From positions 1 through 5,761 of the forward strand of contig PWSL01000517.1 of the NCBI GenBank assembly GCA_003563255.1: DNA of 5,761 nucleotides, read 5' to 3'. Each line of letters opens with the position of its first letter. The stretch's first letter is position 1. Below, one piece after another: positions 1 to 5,610 of the stretch. Both the position numbers and the translations under genes were made by a program. Below the pieces are notes generated by a model. It made no database searches, was not told where the DNA came from, and worked only from the letters and a program-made list of their open reading frames with translations. Source of the DNA: Desulfonatronospira sp. Lineage in GTDB: Bacteria > Desulfobacterota > Desulfovibrionia > Desulfovibrionales > Desulfonatronovibrionaceae.

Positions 1-11
1 CTGTCTAAATT

Positions 12-91
12 GGGGACAGGCACCCCCGCACTTATTTTTCTGAAGGATGATTGACAGGTTTTAAAAATAAGTGCGGGGAGAGCCAGTCCCC
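12..91. repeat. REP/MITE-like hairpin element 1
   Basis: This is a long imperfect hairpin. The left terminal arm ggggacaggcac (12-23) pairs with the right arm gagccagtcccc (80-91) except for two A:A mismatches. Inside it lies a perfect 16-bp stem, 24-39 against 63-78, with a 23-nt loop. The terminal arms are shared with the other elements in the window, while the inner stem (ccccgcactt...) is unique to this copy. The flank just left of it, ctgtctaaattgggg, is nearly repeated before element 2 at 151. The shape resembles REP sequences mobilised by RAYT transposases. That link is inferred from form only. Confidence 0.85.
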
Positions 92-103
92 GGAGGTGAA
101 TAA

Positions 104-137
104 ATAAGTTTCGCTGTAGTGCTACAGCGAAACTTAT
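104..137. repeat. Near-perfect 34-bp palindrome
   Basis: Two perfect 16-bp arms (104-119 and 122-137) are separated by only two bases (tg). The left arm, ataagtttcgctgtag, resembles sequence in both copies of the direct repeat (around 258-272 and 427-441, aaatttcgctgtagtg), where the second arm has been replaced by unrelated sequence. This may be an independent small palindromic repeat or a spacer module of the hairpin array. It could form a cruciform or an RNA hairpin. There is no T-run that would make it a convincing terminator. Confidence 0.75.
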
Positions 138-161
138 AAAACTTTTCAACCTGTCAAAACT

Positions 162-229
162 GGGGACAGGCACTTTTGCCGGTTGCTAATTTGCAAATGC
201 TTCAAAAATTAGGCGGAGTGCCTGTCCCC
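162..229. repeat. REP/MITE-like hairpin element 2
   Basis: The ends form a perfect 13-bp inverted repeat: ggggacaggcact at 162-174 against its complement at 217-229. Unlike elements 1, 3 and 5, both ends are of the same (aggcac) type, so the two A:A mismatches are absent. The interior has an additional imperfect stem (gctaattt near 185-192 against aaattaggc near 205-213). The left flank, ctgtcaaaactgggg, matches the flank of element 1 at 21 of 23 positions when the terminal arm is included. Confidence 0.8.
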
Positions 230-295
230 TGCTTTCCTAAACAGATACTCAACAAATAAATTTCGCTGTAGTGTTACTCAACAGTCAAAATTTAT
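214..295. repeat. 82-bp direct repeat, copy A
   Basis: This segment is identical to 383-464 apart from one base (t291 against c460); the first 77 bp match perfectly. It begins inside the right arm of element 2 and runs through the ctaaacagatac core (237-248) and the tttcgctgtagtg motif. The shared right arm plus spacer looks like one module copied 169 bp further along, either by slippage or unequal recombination, or by successive insertion of hairpins into the same context. Confidence 0.9.
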
Positions 296-305
296 CATAT
301 GGCAC

Positions 306-398
306 GGGGACTGGCTCTTCCGGGACCCACTTGTCCCAAAAAATGAGATATTTTAAGCACAAAATGATGCTCAAGTGGGTCCCGGAGTGCCTGTCCCC
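306..398 (-). repeat. REP/MITE-like hairpin element 3 (inverted twin of element 5)
   Basis: In this orientation the right arm (306-317, ggggactggctc) comes first and the left arm (387-398) last. A perfect 14-bp inner stem, 320-333 against 372-385 (ccgggacccacttg), encloses a 38-nt loop. The reverse complement equals 5640-5732 at 92 of 93 positions. The only difference is g357 here, corresponding to t5681. Similarity continues a few bases outside both ends. Such identity points to recent copying or gene conversion. Confidence 0.92.
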
Positions 399-464
399 TG
401 CTTTCCTAAACAGATACTCAACAAATAAATTTCGCTGTAGTGTTACTCAACAGTCAAAACTTAT
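383..464. repeat. 82-bp direct repeat, copy B
   Basis: This is the second copy of the 214-295 segment with one mismatch. It starts in the end of element 3 and includes a second ctaaacagatac core (406-417). It marks the left-hand limit of the repeat array on the tolB side; after 464 the sequence is no longer recognisably repeated. Confidence 0.9.
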
Positions 465-611
465 GACTTACCTTGAATCCGTAAAAACAGGACATAAGTC
501 GAAAAAATAAACTTCACAGCTTCAGGACTTACTCTTAAAACCCTGCCTGTGTGAAAACTAATCCGAAAGGATTTTCTGCATAGGTTGTAGGGCTGGATAG
601 TTCTTGCCGGA
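465..611. other. Non-coding tail between repeat array and tolB
   Basis: This is the region downstream of the tolB stop codon. No credible gene is visible; the short open frames crossing it run into the repeats or into tolB antisense. In particular no pal-like lipoprotein starts here, which would be the usual next gene after tolB. The only structure seen is a small hairpin at 560-573. Confidence 0.6.
560..577 (-). terminator. Weak hairpin downstream of tolB, possible terminator
   Basis: A 5-bp stem (560-564 aatcc with 569-573 ggatt) closes a 4-nt loop about 40 nt past the tolB stop codon. Read on the minus strand, it is followed by agttttc. Read on the plus strand, the loop is a GAAA tetraloop followed by ttct. 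The stem is short and the T-run broken, so termination in either direction is only a possibility. Confidence 0.3.
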
Positions 612-1937
612 TCAAAAATCTCTTTCCAGACCCCAGTCCGGGGCCTTGGCATTGCCCTGGCCGGTGGGTATCTCCCTGGGGGCATCCCCGTTGCGGGTGG
701 TGAGATACAGCCTGTAATCCCCGCTGCGGTTGGAGGAAAAGGCAATAAAATATCCATCCGGGGCAAAGGCCGGATCCTCGTCATCGCCCGGGCCGAAGGA
801 AATCTGCTTTTCCCGGCCCGTTTCCAGGTCTGCCACAAAGATGCGCTGCCCGTCACCGGTCTGCCTGGAAAATGCCACGAAGTCACCTTCAGGGCTGATG
901 CTGGGGTTGGTGTTGTACCGGCCCTCGTAGGATACCCGCTGTACCTGTCCCTTTTCAAAGTCATACACAAAAACATGTGGATTGCCCAGTCTGCCTGAGG
1001 CAAATGCCATTATTGTGCCGCTGGAGTCAAAACTGGGTGACACATCAATGGCCCAGTGCTCCATGATGGTCTCATCCACCCCGTAATCCTGGTTCAACCA
1101 GTAAATATCAGGCCGCCCCATGGGATCCAGGCTCAAAGCCAGCCTGCCGCTCGGGGAGTACGCCGGGGAGATAACTGTGTTGCCTGGCATGTTGAACACC
1201 TGGGCATCATCTGTTTCCAGATCCCATACCCCCAGATGGTGACGATTGTCCCGCAGCAGAGTGAAGGCGATTTTTGTGCCGTCCGGCGACCATGCAGGAC
1301 TGAGCGCAATACCCCTCATTTCAGTCAACTGCCGAAGTTCCTCCCCTTGCGGGGTCACTGACCAGATATCTTTGCTGTCATTCTGCTTGCGCTCAAAGGC
1401 CAGCCTGGAGCGAAAAAAATCCCCGTTGCCGATGAGGTTGTCCATCAGTTCAGCACAGAAACGTCTTAGCATCAGGGGAATCTGGTCCATGTTCTGCAGG
1501 TCATAAGCCCGGCCCAGAATCATCCTCTGATCAAAGACATCGAATGCTCTCAGTTCTACAGAACCAGGGCCATGAGCATGCGGCTCCAGACCGATGGTCA
1601 ACAAGAGGTCCACCCGGGAAAGGTTGAACTTTCTGAAATCTATGTCCCGGCCACGCACCCCCTGCACCTCTGGTCCGCCAAGGATATGGCCGGGCTCAAC
1701 CTGCATCAGAAAAGGCAGCAGATCAAGGTTGGCCTGCAGTCTTTCATGGATGGTCCTGCCAAGCTCCGGGTCATGTAGAACCCCGGGTTCCAGGGCCTTG
1801 GGAGGGGCGATGAAGAGGTTTACCCTTTCTTCACCGGGACCGAATATATCTATGTGCAGGGAATCCTGGGCCCCCGCCCTCACAGGCATCAGACTGACAA
1901 CCAGGACTAATGCCGATAATAACAGGTAATAACGCAT
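612..1937 (-). CDS. tolB: TolB, periplasmic beta-propeller protein of the Tol-Pal system
   Basis: TolB works in the periplasm, cycling between TolA and the lipoprotein Pal to keep the outer membrane tied to the cell wall during division. The 441-residue protein has a signal peptide (hydrophobic residues 4-17, likely cleavage after Ala23 in AGA-QD), an N-terminal alpha/beta domain (about 28-175) and a C-terminal propeller. Propeller blades show the recurring SPxxSPDG-type motif: SPAWSPDG (213-220), SPAYSPSG (257-264), SPSFDSSG (300-307), NPSISPEG (344-351) and DPAFAPDG (388-395). The length fits the family (about 430). The start is chosen because it gives the signal peptide; upstream there is only a weak purine-rich site. 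tolB lies 122 bp after the tolA-like gene, with a half repeat in between. The next gene should be pal but is not present in the window. Confidence 0.95.
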   Translation of the reverse strand: MRYYLLLSALVLVVSLMPVRAGAQDSLHIDIFGPGEERVNLFIAPPKALEPGVLHDPELGRTIHERLQANLDLLPFLMQVEPGHILGGPEVQGVRGRDIDFRKFNLSRVDLLLTIGLEPHAHGPGSVELRAFDVFDQRMILGRAYDLQNMDQIPLMLRRFCAELMDNLIGNGDFFRSRLAFERKQNDSKDIWSVTPQGEELRQLTEMRGIALSPAWSPDGTKIAFTLLRDNRHHLGVWDLETDDAQVFNMPGNTVISPAYSPSGRLALSLDPMGRPDIYWLNQDYGVDETIMEHWAIDVSPSFDSSGTIMAFASGRLGNPHVFVYDFEKGQVQRVSYEGRYNTNPSISPEGDFVAFSRQTGDGQRIFVADLETGREKQISFGPGDDEDPAFAPDGYFIAFSSNRSGDYRLYLTTRNGDAPREIPTGQGNAKAPDWGLERDF

Positions 1938-2003
1938 ATAGAAAATTTAATCCCATATCCTTTAGTGTCTATTCAGCTCTTTGCTTGTGACATGTCTGCC
2001 TGC

Positions 2004-2052
2004 GAGTAACAGTTTAGCCCATTTTAAGGAAAGCAGGGGACAGGCACCCCTG
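2004..2052 (+). repeat. Half repeat element in the tolA-tolB gap
   Basis: The segment carries a degenerate core (gagtaacagtttag, 2004-2017, against gagtatctgtttag elsewhere), then ttttaaggaaagca and the left arm ggggacaggcac (2036-2047). The 26 bp at 2022-2047 are identical to 5626-5651, the left flank and left arm of element 5. The inner stem and right arm are missing, so this is a truncated copy. cagggg (2034-2039) can pair with cccctg (2047-2052), giving a 6-bp hairpin 7-13 nt past the tolA-like stop codon. Whether it slows transcription into tolB cannot be told. Confidence 0.8.
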
Positions 2053-2059
2053 GTTACCA

Positions 2060-2809
2060 TTACAGCATATCCTGGAGATTGAAATCTATCACCAGAGTTC
2101 TGATATCACCGGGCGGCTCGGGCAGTCTGGCAGTATCCTCAATGGCCCTCAGGGCAGAACTGTCGAACTCTTCCCGACTGGAACCCTCAACCACCCTATA
2201 ATCAAGGATTTGCCCCCTGGAGTCAAGCACTACCTGCACCCTGACTCTGAGGTCTTCTTCCCGCCCGATTCTGGGGAACCTCCAGTTTCTCTTGATATGC
2301 TCCGCAGCTATTGCCTGGTATACTTCCAGAACCCCGCTCTGCTCCCGGGCAGGACGATCCCTTCTTCTCTGTTCCGCCTCTTGCTGCAATTCTGCCAGGG
2401 CCTGTTGTCTTATTTCCTCAGGGGTCGGCCCGGGGTCAGGTTCAGCCTCGGGTTCAGCCTCAGGCTCGGGTTCAGGATCCGGCTCAGGTTCAGGATCCGG
2501 TTCGGGGTCAGGATCCGGCTCCGGCTCGGGCTCAGGTTCAGGATCCGGCTCAGGTTCGGGATCCGGTTCAGGTTCGGGATCCGGTTCGGGAACAGGATCG
2601 GGTTCAGGGTCTGGGTCCGGCTCTTGCGCAGGCTCAGCCGCAGGCTCAGATTCAGGAGCCTGCCTGGCGAAATGCGATAGTTCCACCTCGTATATATGCC
2701 TGGTCAGTTCATCTGGAAAATCCTGTGGTCGCTTGCTGAAGGTGATCAGAGTTACCAGGACAAGAACCACATGCATCAGCAAAGAAACCAGAAAAGATAC
2801 TATCTGCAT
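2060..2809 (-). CDS. tolA: TolA/TonB-like energy transducer with Pro-rich acidic linker
   Basis: This 249-residue protein is anchored in the inner membrane and probably transmits TolQR proton-motive energy to TolB. Residues 4-23 form one N-terminal transmembrane helix, preceded by only three residues. Residues 63-130 are almost purely alternating Glu/Asp-Pro. A short charged helix follows (131-155, [17 protein letters not shown]). Residues 163-249 form a TonB/TolA C-terminal domain (IKRNWRFP at 172-179, then [20 protein letters not shown]). Classical TolA has a long alanine/lysine-rich helical middle domain; here the middle looks like the Pro-rich spacer of TonB. The name tolA therefore rests on its position between tolR and tolB. 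The start follows the tolR stop by 4 nt with no clear ribosome site, suggesting translational coupling. Confidence 0.85.
   Translation of the reverse strand: MQIVSFLVSLLMHVVLVLVTLITFSKRPQDFPDELTRHIYEVELSHFARQAPESEPAAEPAQEPDPDPEPDPVPEPDPEPEPDPEPEPDPEPEPEPEPDPDPEPDPEPEPDPEPEPEAEPEAEPDPGPTPEEIRQQALAELQQEAEQRRRDRPAREQSGVLEVYQAIAAEHIKRNWRFPRIGREEDLRVRVQVVLDSRGQILDYRVVEGSSREEFDSSALRAIEDTARLPEPPGDIRTLVIDFNLQDML
2420..2623 (-). repeat. Tandem repeat coding for the Glu-Pro/Asp-Pro linker
   Basis: The linker is encoded by a degenerate 6-bp repeat with an 18-bp higher-order period, one period being Asp-Pro-Glu-Pro-Glu-Pro. The sequence ggatcc marks the period at 2475, 2493, 2511, 2541, 2559 and 2577, with spacings of 18, 18, 30, 18 and 18 bp. 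Such a tract can change length by replication slippage in steps of 6 or 18 bp without breaking the frame, so linker length probably varies between strains. Read on the other strand it gives a Gly-Ser repeat with no biological meaning. Confidence 0.85.
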
Positions 2810-2813
2810 GCAA

Positions 2814-3221
2814 TCAGTCCATGTCCAGTTCGGCCAGCACCCCCAGACGTTCCACCCCGGCTTCCCTGATTGCAGACATGATCCGGATCACCCGGCCGTA
2901 ATGCACATCCTGATCAGCCCTCAGGTAAACCGGCCTGTCCCTGTCGTCTATCATTCTCTGCAGGTGCCCGGCCAGTTCATTCAGCTCAACCTCGTATTCA
3001 TCCAGGTAAATGACTCCCTCTTTGTCAACATGTACCACAAGGGTATCTTCATCATGCGGCAATGTCTCCACCATGGTAGTACGGGGCAGTTCCACTTCCA
3101 GCCCCTGGCTGAGCATGGGAGCAGTGATCATGAATATGATCAGAAGCACCAGCATCACATCCACTATTGGAGTAACATTGGTCTGGGTGATATAGCCTTT
3201 GCCCAGGGGATCAAAGTCCAT
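2814..3221 (-). CDS. tolR: TolR, ExbD/TolR-family proton-channel subunit
   Basis: This is the inner-membrane partner of TolQ; together they convert proton flow into movement of the TolA-like protein. The 135-residue protein has a short cytoplasmic N-terminus, one transmembrane helix (about 18-38) and a periplasmic domain (about 45-135). The helix contains Asp21 in the motif [15 protein letters not shown], at the place of the proton-carrying aspartate known in ExbD/TolR proteins. Length is normal for the family. The gene begins 3 nt after the tolQ stop codon, with an agagaag ribosome site inside the end of tolQ, so the two are translated together. ExbD is the alternative name; the tolB neighbour favours TolR. 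Confidence 0.93.
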   Translation of the reverse strand: MDFDPLGKGYITQTNVTPIVDVMLVLLIIFMITAPMLSQGLEVELPRTTMVETLPHDEDTLVVHVDKEGVIYLDEYEVELNELAGHLQRMIDDRDRPVYLRADQDVHYGRVIRIMSAIREAGVERLGVLAELDMD

Positions 3222-3224
3222 GAC

Positions 3225-3929
3225 TTACTTCTCTCTCTTTTCCATCCAGGGCAGCTCTCTCTGGGCCCTGTTCAGAAATGCCCCTGCAAAGTAGATGAGA
3301 TCAGCCTGGATATTGTTGAGGCGTTCCCACAAAATATTATAGAATATGGTTGCCGGGATGGCCACTACCAGCCCGAAGGCCGTGGTAATGAGGGCCTCGG
3401 ATATTCCCGGGGCTACCGTGGCCAGGGAAGCACTCCGTTGCACACCTATGGCATGAAAGGCGTTCATGATGCCCCATACAGTGCCCAAAAGCCCGATAAG
3501 CAGGGAAGAATTGGCGCAGATAGCCAGAAAAGGCAGAGAAGAAGCCAGCTTTTTCAGTTGTGAGCTTACCCCCTGCCTCAACACCCTGCGGACGTTATCC
3601 TCGGAGATGCGAAACTTGACGCTGGAGGAAAGCGGGCTCTGCTCAAGTTTCTGTATTTCCTTAAGGGCTGAAAACCCGATGCGGTACAGGGGGGAATCAA
3701 CATGCTGGCGCACCTTTTTCATGGCCTCGGCCAGGTCCGATGCCCTGTCGAAAATCTGAAGTTGACTTTCAACCGCATCCTTGAAACGCCTGTAAGATAC
3801 GAATTTGAAAATTATAATGGTCCAGCTGGATACGGACATGACCAGCAGGACCAGCATGATAAGCTGTATAAGCAGTGAAGCCTGGGCCAGCATGCTCCAG
3901 AGTCCCTGCTCCGGCAAAAATATATCCAT
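3225..3929 (-). CDS. tolQ: TolQ, MotA/TolQ/ExbB-family proton-channel subunit
   Basis: TolQ is the multimeric inner-membrane scaffold of the Tol motor, surrounding the TolR helices. The 234-residue protein shows three membrane segments: about 17-42, 133-160 and 168-198, with a large cytoplasmic loop between the first and second. Family motifs are LLGTVWGIMNAF (147-158) and the stretch from LATVAPGISEAL into TTAFGLVVAIPA (169-193), including Thr150 and Thr183, which line the proton path in relatives. A clear ribosome site agagg (3936-3940) sits 6 nt before the ATG, supporting this start. The gene lies 65 bp after sir2 and heads the tight tolQ-tolR-tolA cluster. The gap may hold its own promoter, but no convincing -35/-10 pair is visible. 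Confidence 0.94.
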   Translation of the reverse strand: MDIFLPEQGLWSMLAQASLLIQLIMLVLLVMSVSSWTIIIFKFVSYRRFKDAVESQLQIFDRASDLAEAMKKVRQHVDSPLYRIGFSALKEIQKLEQSPLSSSVKFRISEDNVRRVLRQGVSSQLKKLASSLPFLAICANSSLLIGLLGTVWGIMNAFHAIGVQRSASLATVAPGISEALITTAFGLVVAIPATIFYNILWERLNNIQADLIYFAGAFLNRAQRELPWMEKREK

Positions 3930-3986
3930 TTACAACCTCTAACGCGGACTGTGCCCGCAAATAATACAGCCCGACTTCAGAGCTTC

Positions 3987-4019
3987 GTATCTGTTTAGCG
4001 ATTTGCATGTCGCATAGGG
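3987..4019 (-). repeat. Repeat flank overlapping the sir2 3' end
   Basis: The reverse complement of this stretch matches 5729-5761, the right-hand flank of element 5, at 30 of 33 positions. It ends in the perfect 14-bp cgctaaacagatac, and the sir2 stop codon (taa) lies inside that core. The hairpin arms themselves are absent here. The match could be a remnant of an inserted element or the trace of an end produced by imprecise excision. Confidence 0.8.
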
Positions 4020-4765
4020 TGGAGCGCTTCTAATATTCCGGGCAGGGCTGTTTCAGCCGGTTCATCCAGCCGGATATCCGAAATGCCCTCGAAAGCAGTC
4101 CGCCCCAGGTTGATTTCAATGATAATGCCTCCCCGGTCCTTGACCCAGCGCGGCAGCGTCCCGGCAGGAGCCACGTCACCTGAAGTGCCGGCGACCAGGA
4201 TCAGGTCCGCTTGCATCACCAGGCGCTGAGTCTGTTGCAGTGCCTTTTCCGGAATCTGTTCCCCGAAAAAAACCACCCCGGGCCTGACCACCCCATAACA
4301 TCGGCTGCACAGCCAGGGAATATCATCAGGGGTCATGGCCAGCGCCTGTTGCTGATTATACTCTTTTTTACACTTGTGACAATAAAAAGTATCAGCACCT
4401 CCGTGAAATTCAATTACATTGCGGGAACCGGCCCTCTGGTGCAGATTGTCGATGTTCTGGGTTATTACAGCTTTCAGAAAACCCATACCTTCCATCCGCG
4501 CCAGACTTTCATGCGCTGGATTGGGATCTGCACTGGAAATCATCCGGATGGCTTCCAGTAAAAACTTCCAGACTTCAAGGGGGTTGTTATTCAGGGCCCA
4601 GTCAGAGGCCACCTCCTGGGGATCGTATCTGGACCACAGCCCCCCCGGACTTCTAAAATCTGGAATCCCGCTGGCTACAGATACGCCCGCCCCTGTAAAA
4701 GCCAGGGCGTTTCGAGACCGGCTGATGGCTCTGGCAGCCTCCTGGTAAAGATTATCGGTAACCAT
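3995..4765 (-). CDS. Sir2-family NAD-dependent protein deacylase (sirtuin, CobB-like)
   Basis: Sirtuins remove acyl groups from lysines in proteins, consuming NAD and releasing nicotinamide and O-acyl-ADP-ribose; this one should act in the cytoplasm. The 256 residues carry the full set of family motifs: the NAD-binding FTGAGVSVASGIPDFRSPGG (23-42), the TQNIDNLH motif (102-109), catalytic His121 in EFHG, a structural zinc site Cys129/Cys132/Cys153/Cys156, the GTS motif (193-195) and EIN (217-219). Length is normal. A gagga ribosome site (4773-4777) lies 7 nt before the ATG. The last residues and the stop codon fall within a repeat-like stretch (3987-4019), so the native C-terminus may have been replaced. 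The gene lies 65 bp upstream of tolQ. Substrates cannot be read from the sequence, and the acyl preference is open. Confidence 0.92.
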   Translation of the reverse strand: MVTDNLYQEAARAISRSRNALAFTGAGVSVASGIPDFRSPGGLWSRYDPQEVASDWALNNNPLEVWKFLLEAIRMISSADPNPAHESLARMEGMGFLKAVITQNIDNLHQRAGSRNVIEFHGGADTFYCHKCKKEYNQQQALAMTPDDIPWLCSRCYGVVRPGVVFFGEQIPEKALQQTQRLVMQADLILVAGTSGDVAPAGTLPRWVKDRGGIIIEINLGRTAFEGISDIRLDEPAETALPGILEALHPMRHANR

Positions 4766-4802
4766 TCAGGGATCCTCGGTGATGATCGCCGGCACCCGGC
4801 TT

Positions 4803-4824
4803 GGGGACTGTCCCAATTTTGGGA
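4803..4824. repeat. Probable relic of the GGGGAC repeat family
   Basis: This short stretch in the PHP-sir2 gap begins with ggggactgtccc, which holds gggac and gtccc around a single base, followed by a second pairing of tccca (4811-4815) with tggga (4820-4824). It resembles the ends of the hairpin elements but lacks full arms. A similar actgtccc motif occurs at 5589-5596. It is best read as a decayed or rearranged copy. Confidence 0.4.
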
Positions 4825-4849
4825 TAAGAGCACTTCTATATCCTGCATT

Positions 4850-4864
4850 GCGGGCAGAGCCCGC
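4850..4864. other. GC-rich hairpin after the PHP gene
   Basis: A perfect 6-bp stem, gcgggc against gcccgc, encloses a 3-nt loop, ending 18 nt beyond the PHP stop codon. On the minus strand, the direction of transcription, it is not followed by a T-run, so it is not a standard intrinsic terminator. It could stabilise the end of a PHP message or act weakly. On the plus strand it is followed by tttgggttt, which suits a weak terminator for transcription from the opposite side. Confidence 0.4.
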
Positions 4865-4881
4865 TTTGGGTTTAAGTGCCT

Positions 4882-5559
4882 TCATCTTTGCAAGTCACTT
4901 GCAATGCCGGTTTTTCTGAGACGGGTCATGATATCCATGGAATTATGCTCCGCAAGATCGTATTCCTGCAGGTCCATGCCGGCACCCAAAGCGATTTTTC
5001 GGCGCATGTCTCTGCTTATCAGGTCTTCCGGGGCGTGGGCGTCGTTGTTTATGACCAGCTTTGCCCCATAAGTCCTGGCCAGACTGAGGACATGGCCGTT
5101 TGTGAGGCTATGCCCTTTCCTGGTGGTGATTTCCAGATAAACACCTTTTTCCGCTGCCAGCCGGGCATCTTCAGGGGTGATGAGACCAGGGTGCGCCAGA
5201 ACGTCGGCCCCTGCCTGGATAGCAGCATGGTTGGTCCCGGAAGCCACCGGCTCTACGATGGTTTCCCCGTGTACCAGTACGATATCGGCCCCCAGTTCCC
5301 GGGCCCTTTGCACCATTGTCTCTACCAGAGGCGGCGGCACATGCGTAAGCTCCACCCCGCGCAGAAGCTCAATGTCGTAGTAAAGGGGGTATAACTTTAC
5401 AACCCGGGCCTGACTCCCCAGGATGAGCTGAAGATTGGAATCATCCACGTGGTCAGTAAAAGCCAGCCCCCTGTAGCCGGCCACCCTGGCCCGTCTTGCA
5501 AGCTCCGCCGGGATAAGCCCCCCATCACTGTAAACAGTGTGTGTATGAAGATCAATCAT
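4882..5559 (-). CDS. PHP-domain metal-dependent phosphoesterase, histidinol-phosphatase-like
   Basis: PHP proteins are trinuclear-metal phosphoesterases. The 225-residue protein shows the ordered metal ligands: DLHTHT (3-8, His5/His7), SDG (11-13), FTDHVD (34-39, Asp36/His37), GVELTHV (68-74, Glu70), VLVHGE (94-99, His97), LAHPG (121-125, His123) and NNDAH (171-175). It is shorter than full histidinol phosphatases of the HisK type (about 260-270 residues) and stands away from any his genes, so the substrate is unknown. Cytoplasmic: there is no signal peptide. The start is preceded by a plausible gga site, and the first residues MIDLHTH suit the family start. It is the first gene of the minus-strand block, 116 bp before sir2; the gap holds a repeat relic and a hairpin, so cotranscription with sir2 is uncertain. 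Confidence 0.88.
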   Translation of the reverse strand: MIDLHTHTVYSDGGLIPAELARRARVAGYRGLAFTDHVDDSNLQLILGSQARVVKLYPLYYDIELLRGVELTHVPPPLVETMVQRARELGADIVLVHGETIVEPVASGTNHAAIQAGADVLAHPGLITPEDARLAAEKGVYLEITTRKGHSLTNGHVLSLARTYGAKLVINNDAHAPEDLISRDMRRKIALGAGMDLQEYDLAEHNSMDIMTRLRKTGIASDLQR

Positions 5560-5610
5560 ATTAATTCCATACAGAAAACAAGTTCGGAACTGTCCCCGGT
5601 CTGTTTCTCA
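5560..5610. other. Upstream region of the PHP gene
   Basis: This is the short stretch between element 5 and the first gene of the block. It contains actgtcccc (5589-5597), another trace of the repeat family, and the sequence ggtctgtttctca leading into element 5. No convincing promoter pair was found. If the block is transcribed from here, its promoter lies in or next to repeat sequence. Confidence 0.4.

Noticed and set aside
1..464. CRISPR array
   Set aside because: The repeats are self-complementary hairpins of different length and interior, irregularly spaced and in mixed orientation, with no uniform spacers and no cas genes.
271..510. Plus-strand open frame of 79 codons over the repeat array
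   Set aside because: It is built from element 3 and the direct repeat, has no ribosome site and no protein-like features.
461..1003. Minus-strand open frame of 180 codons at the tolB 3' end
   Set aside because: It is an alternative frame inside tolB, which has clear propeller motifs in its own frame; the composition is Pro/Arg-rich as expected of a shadow.
2210..2739. Two further plus-strand open frames across the linker repeat
   Set aside because: Low-complexity Arg- or Gln-Pro-rich shadows of the same repeat, kept open only by the lack of stops in the 6-bp unit.
2292..3563. Long plus-strand open frame of 423 codons with a Gly-Ser repeat
   Set aside because: It lies antisense to the tolA-like gene, tolR and part of tolQ. 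Its Gly-Ser tract is the complement of the Glu/Asp-Pro linker repeat, and the rest resembles no known protein type.
3930..3994. tolQ promoter with tattat as -10
   Set aside because: No acceptable -35 box at the right distance, so it was not listed as a feature.
4882..5559. Firm naming as histidinol-phosphatase (hisK)
   Set aside because: The PHP metal motifs fit, but the protein is short, no histidine genes are nearby and the same fold serves several substrates.
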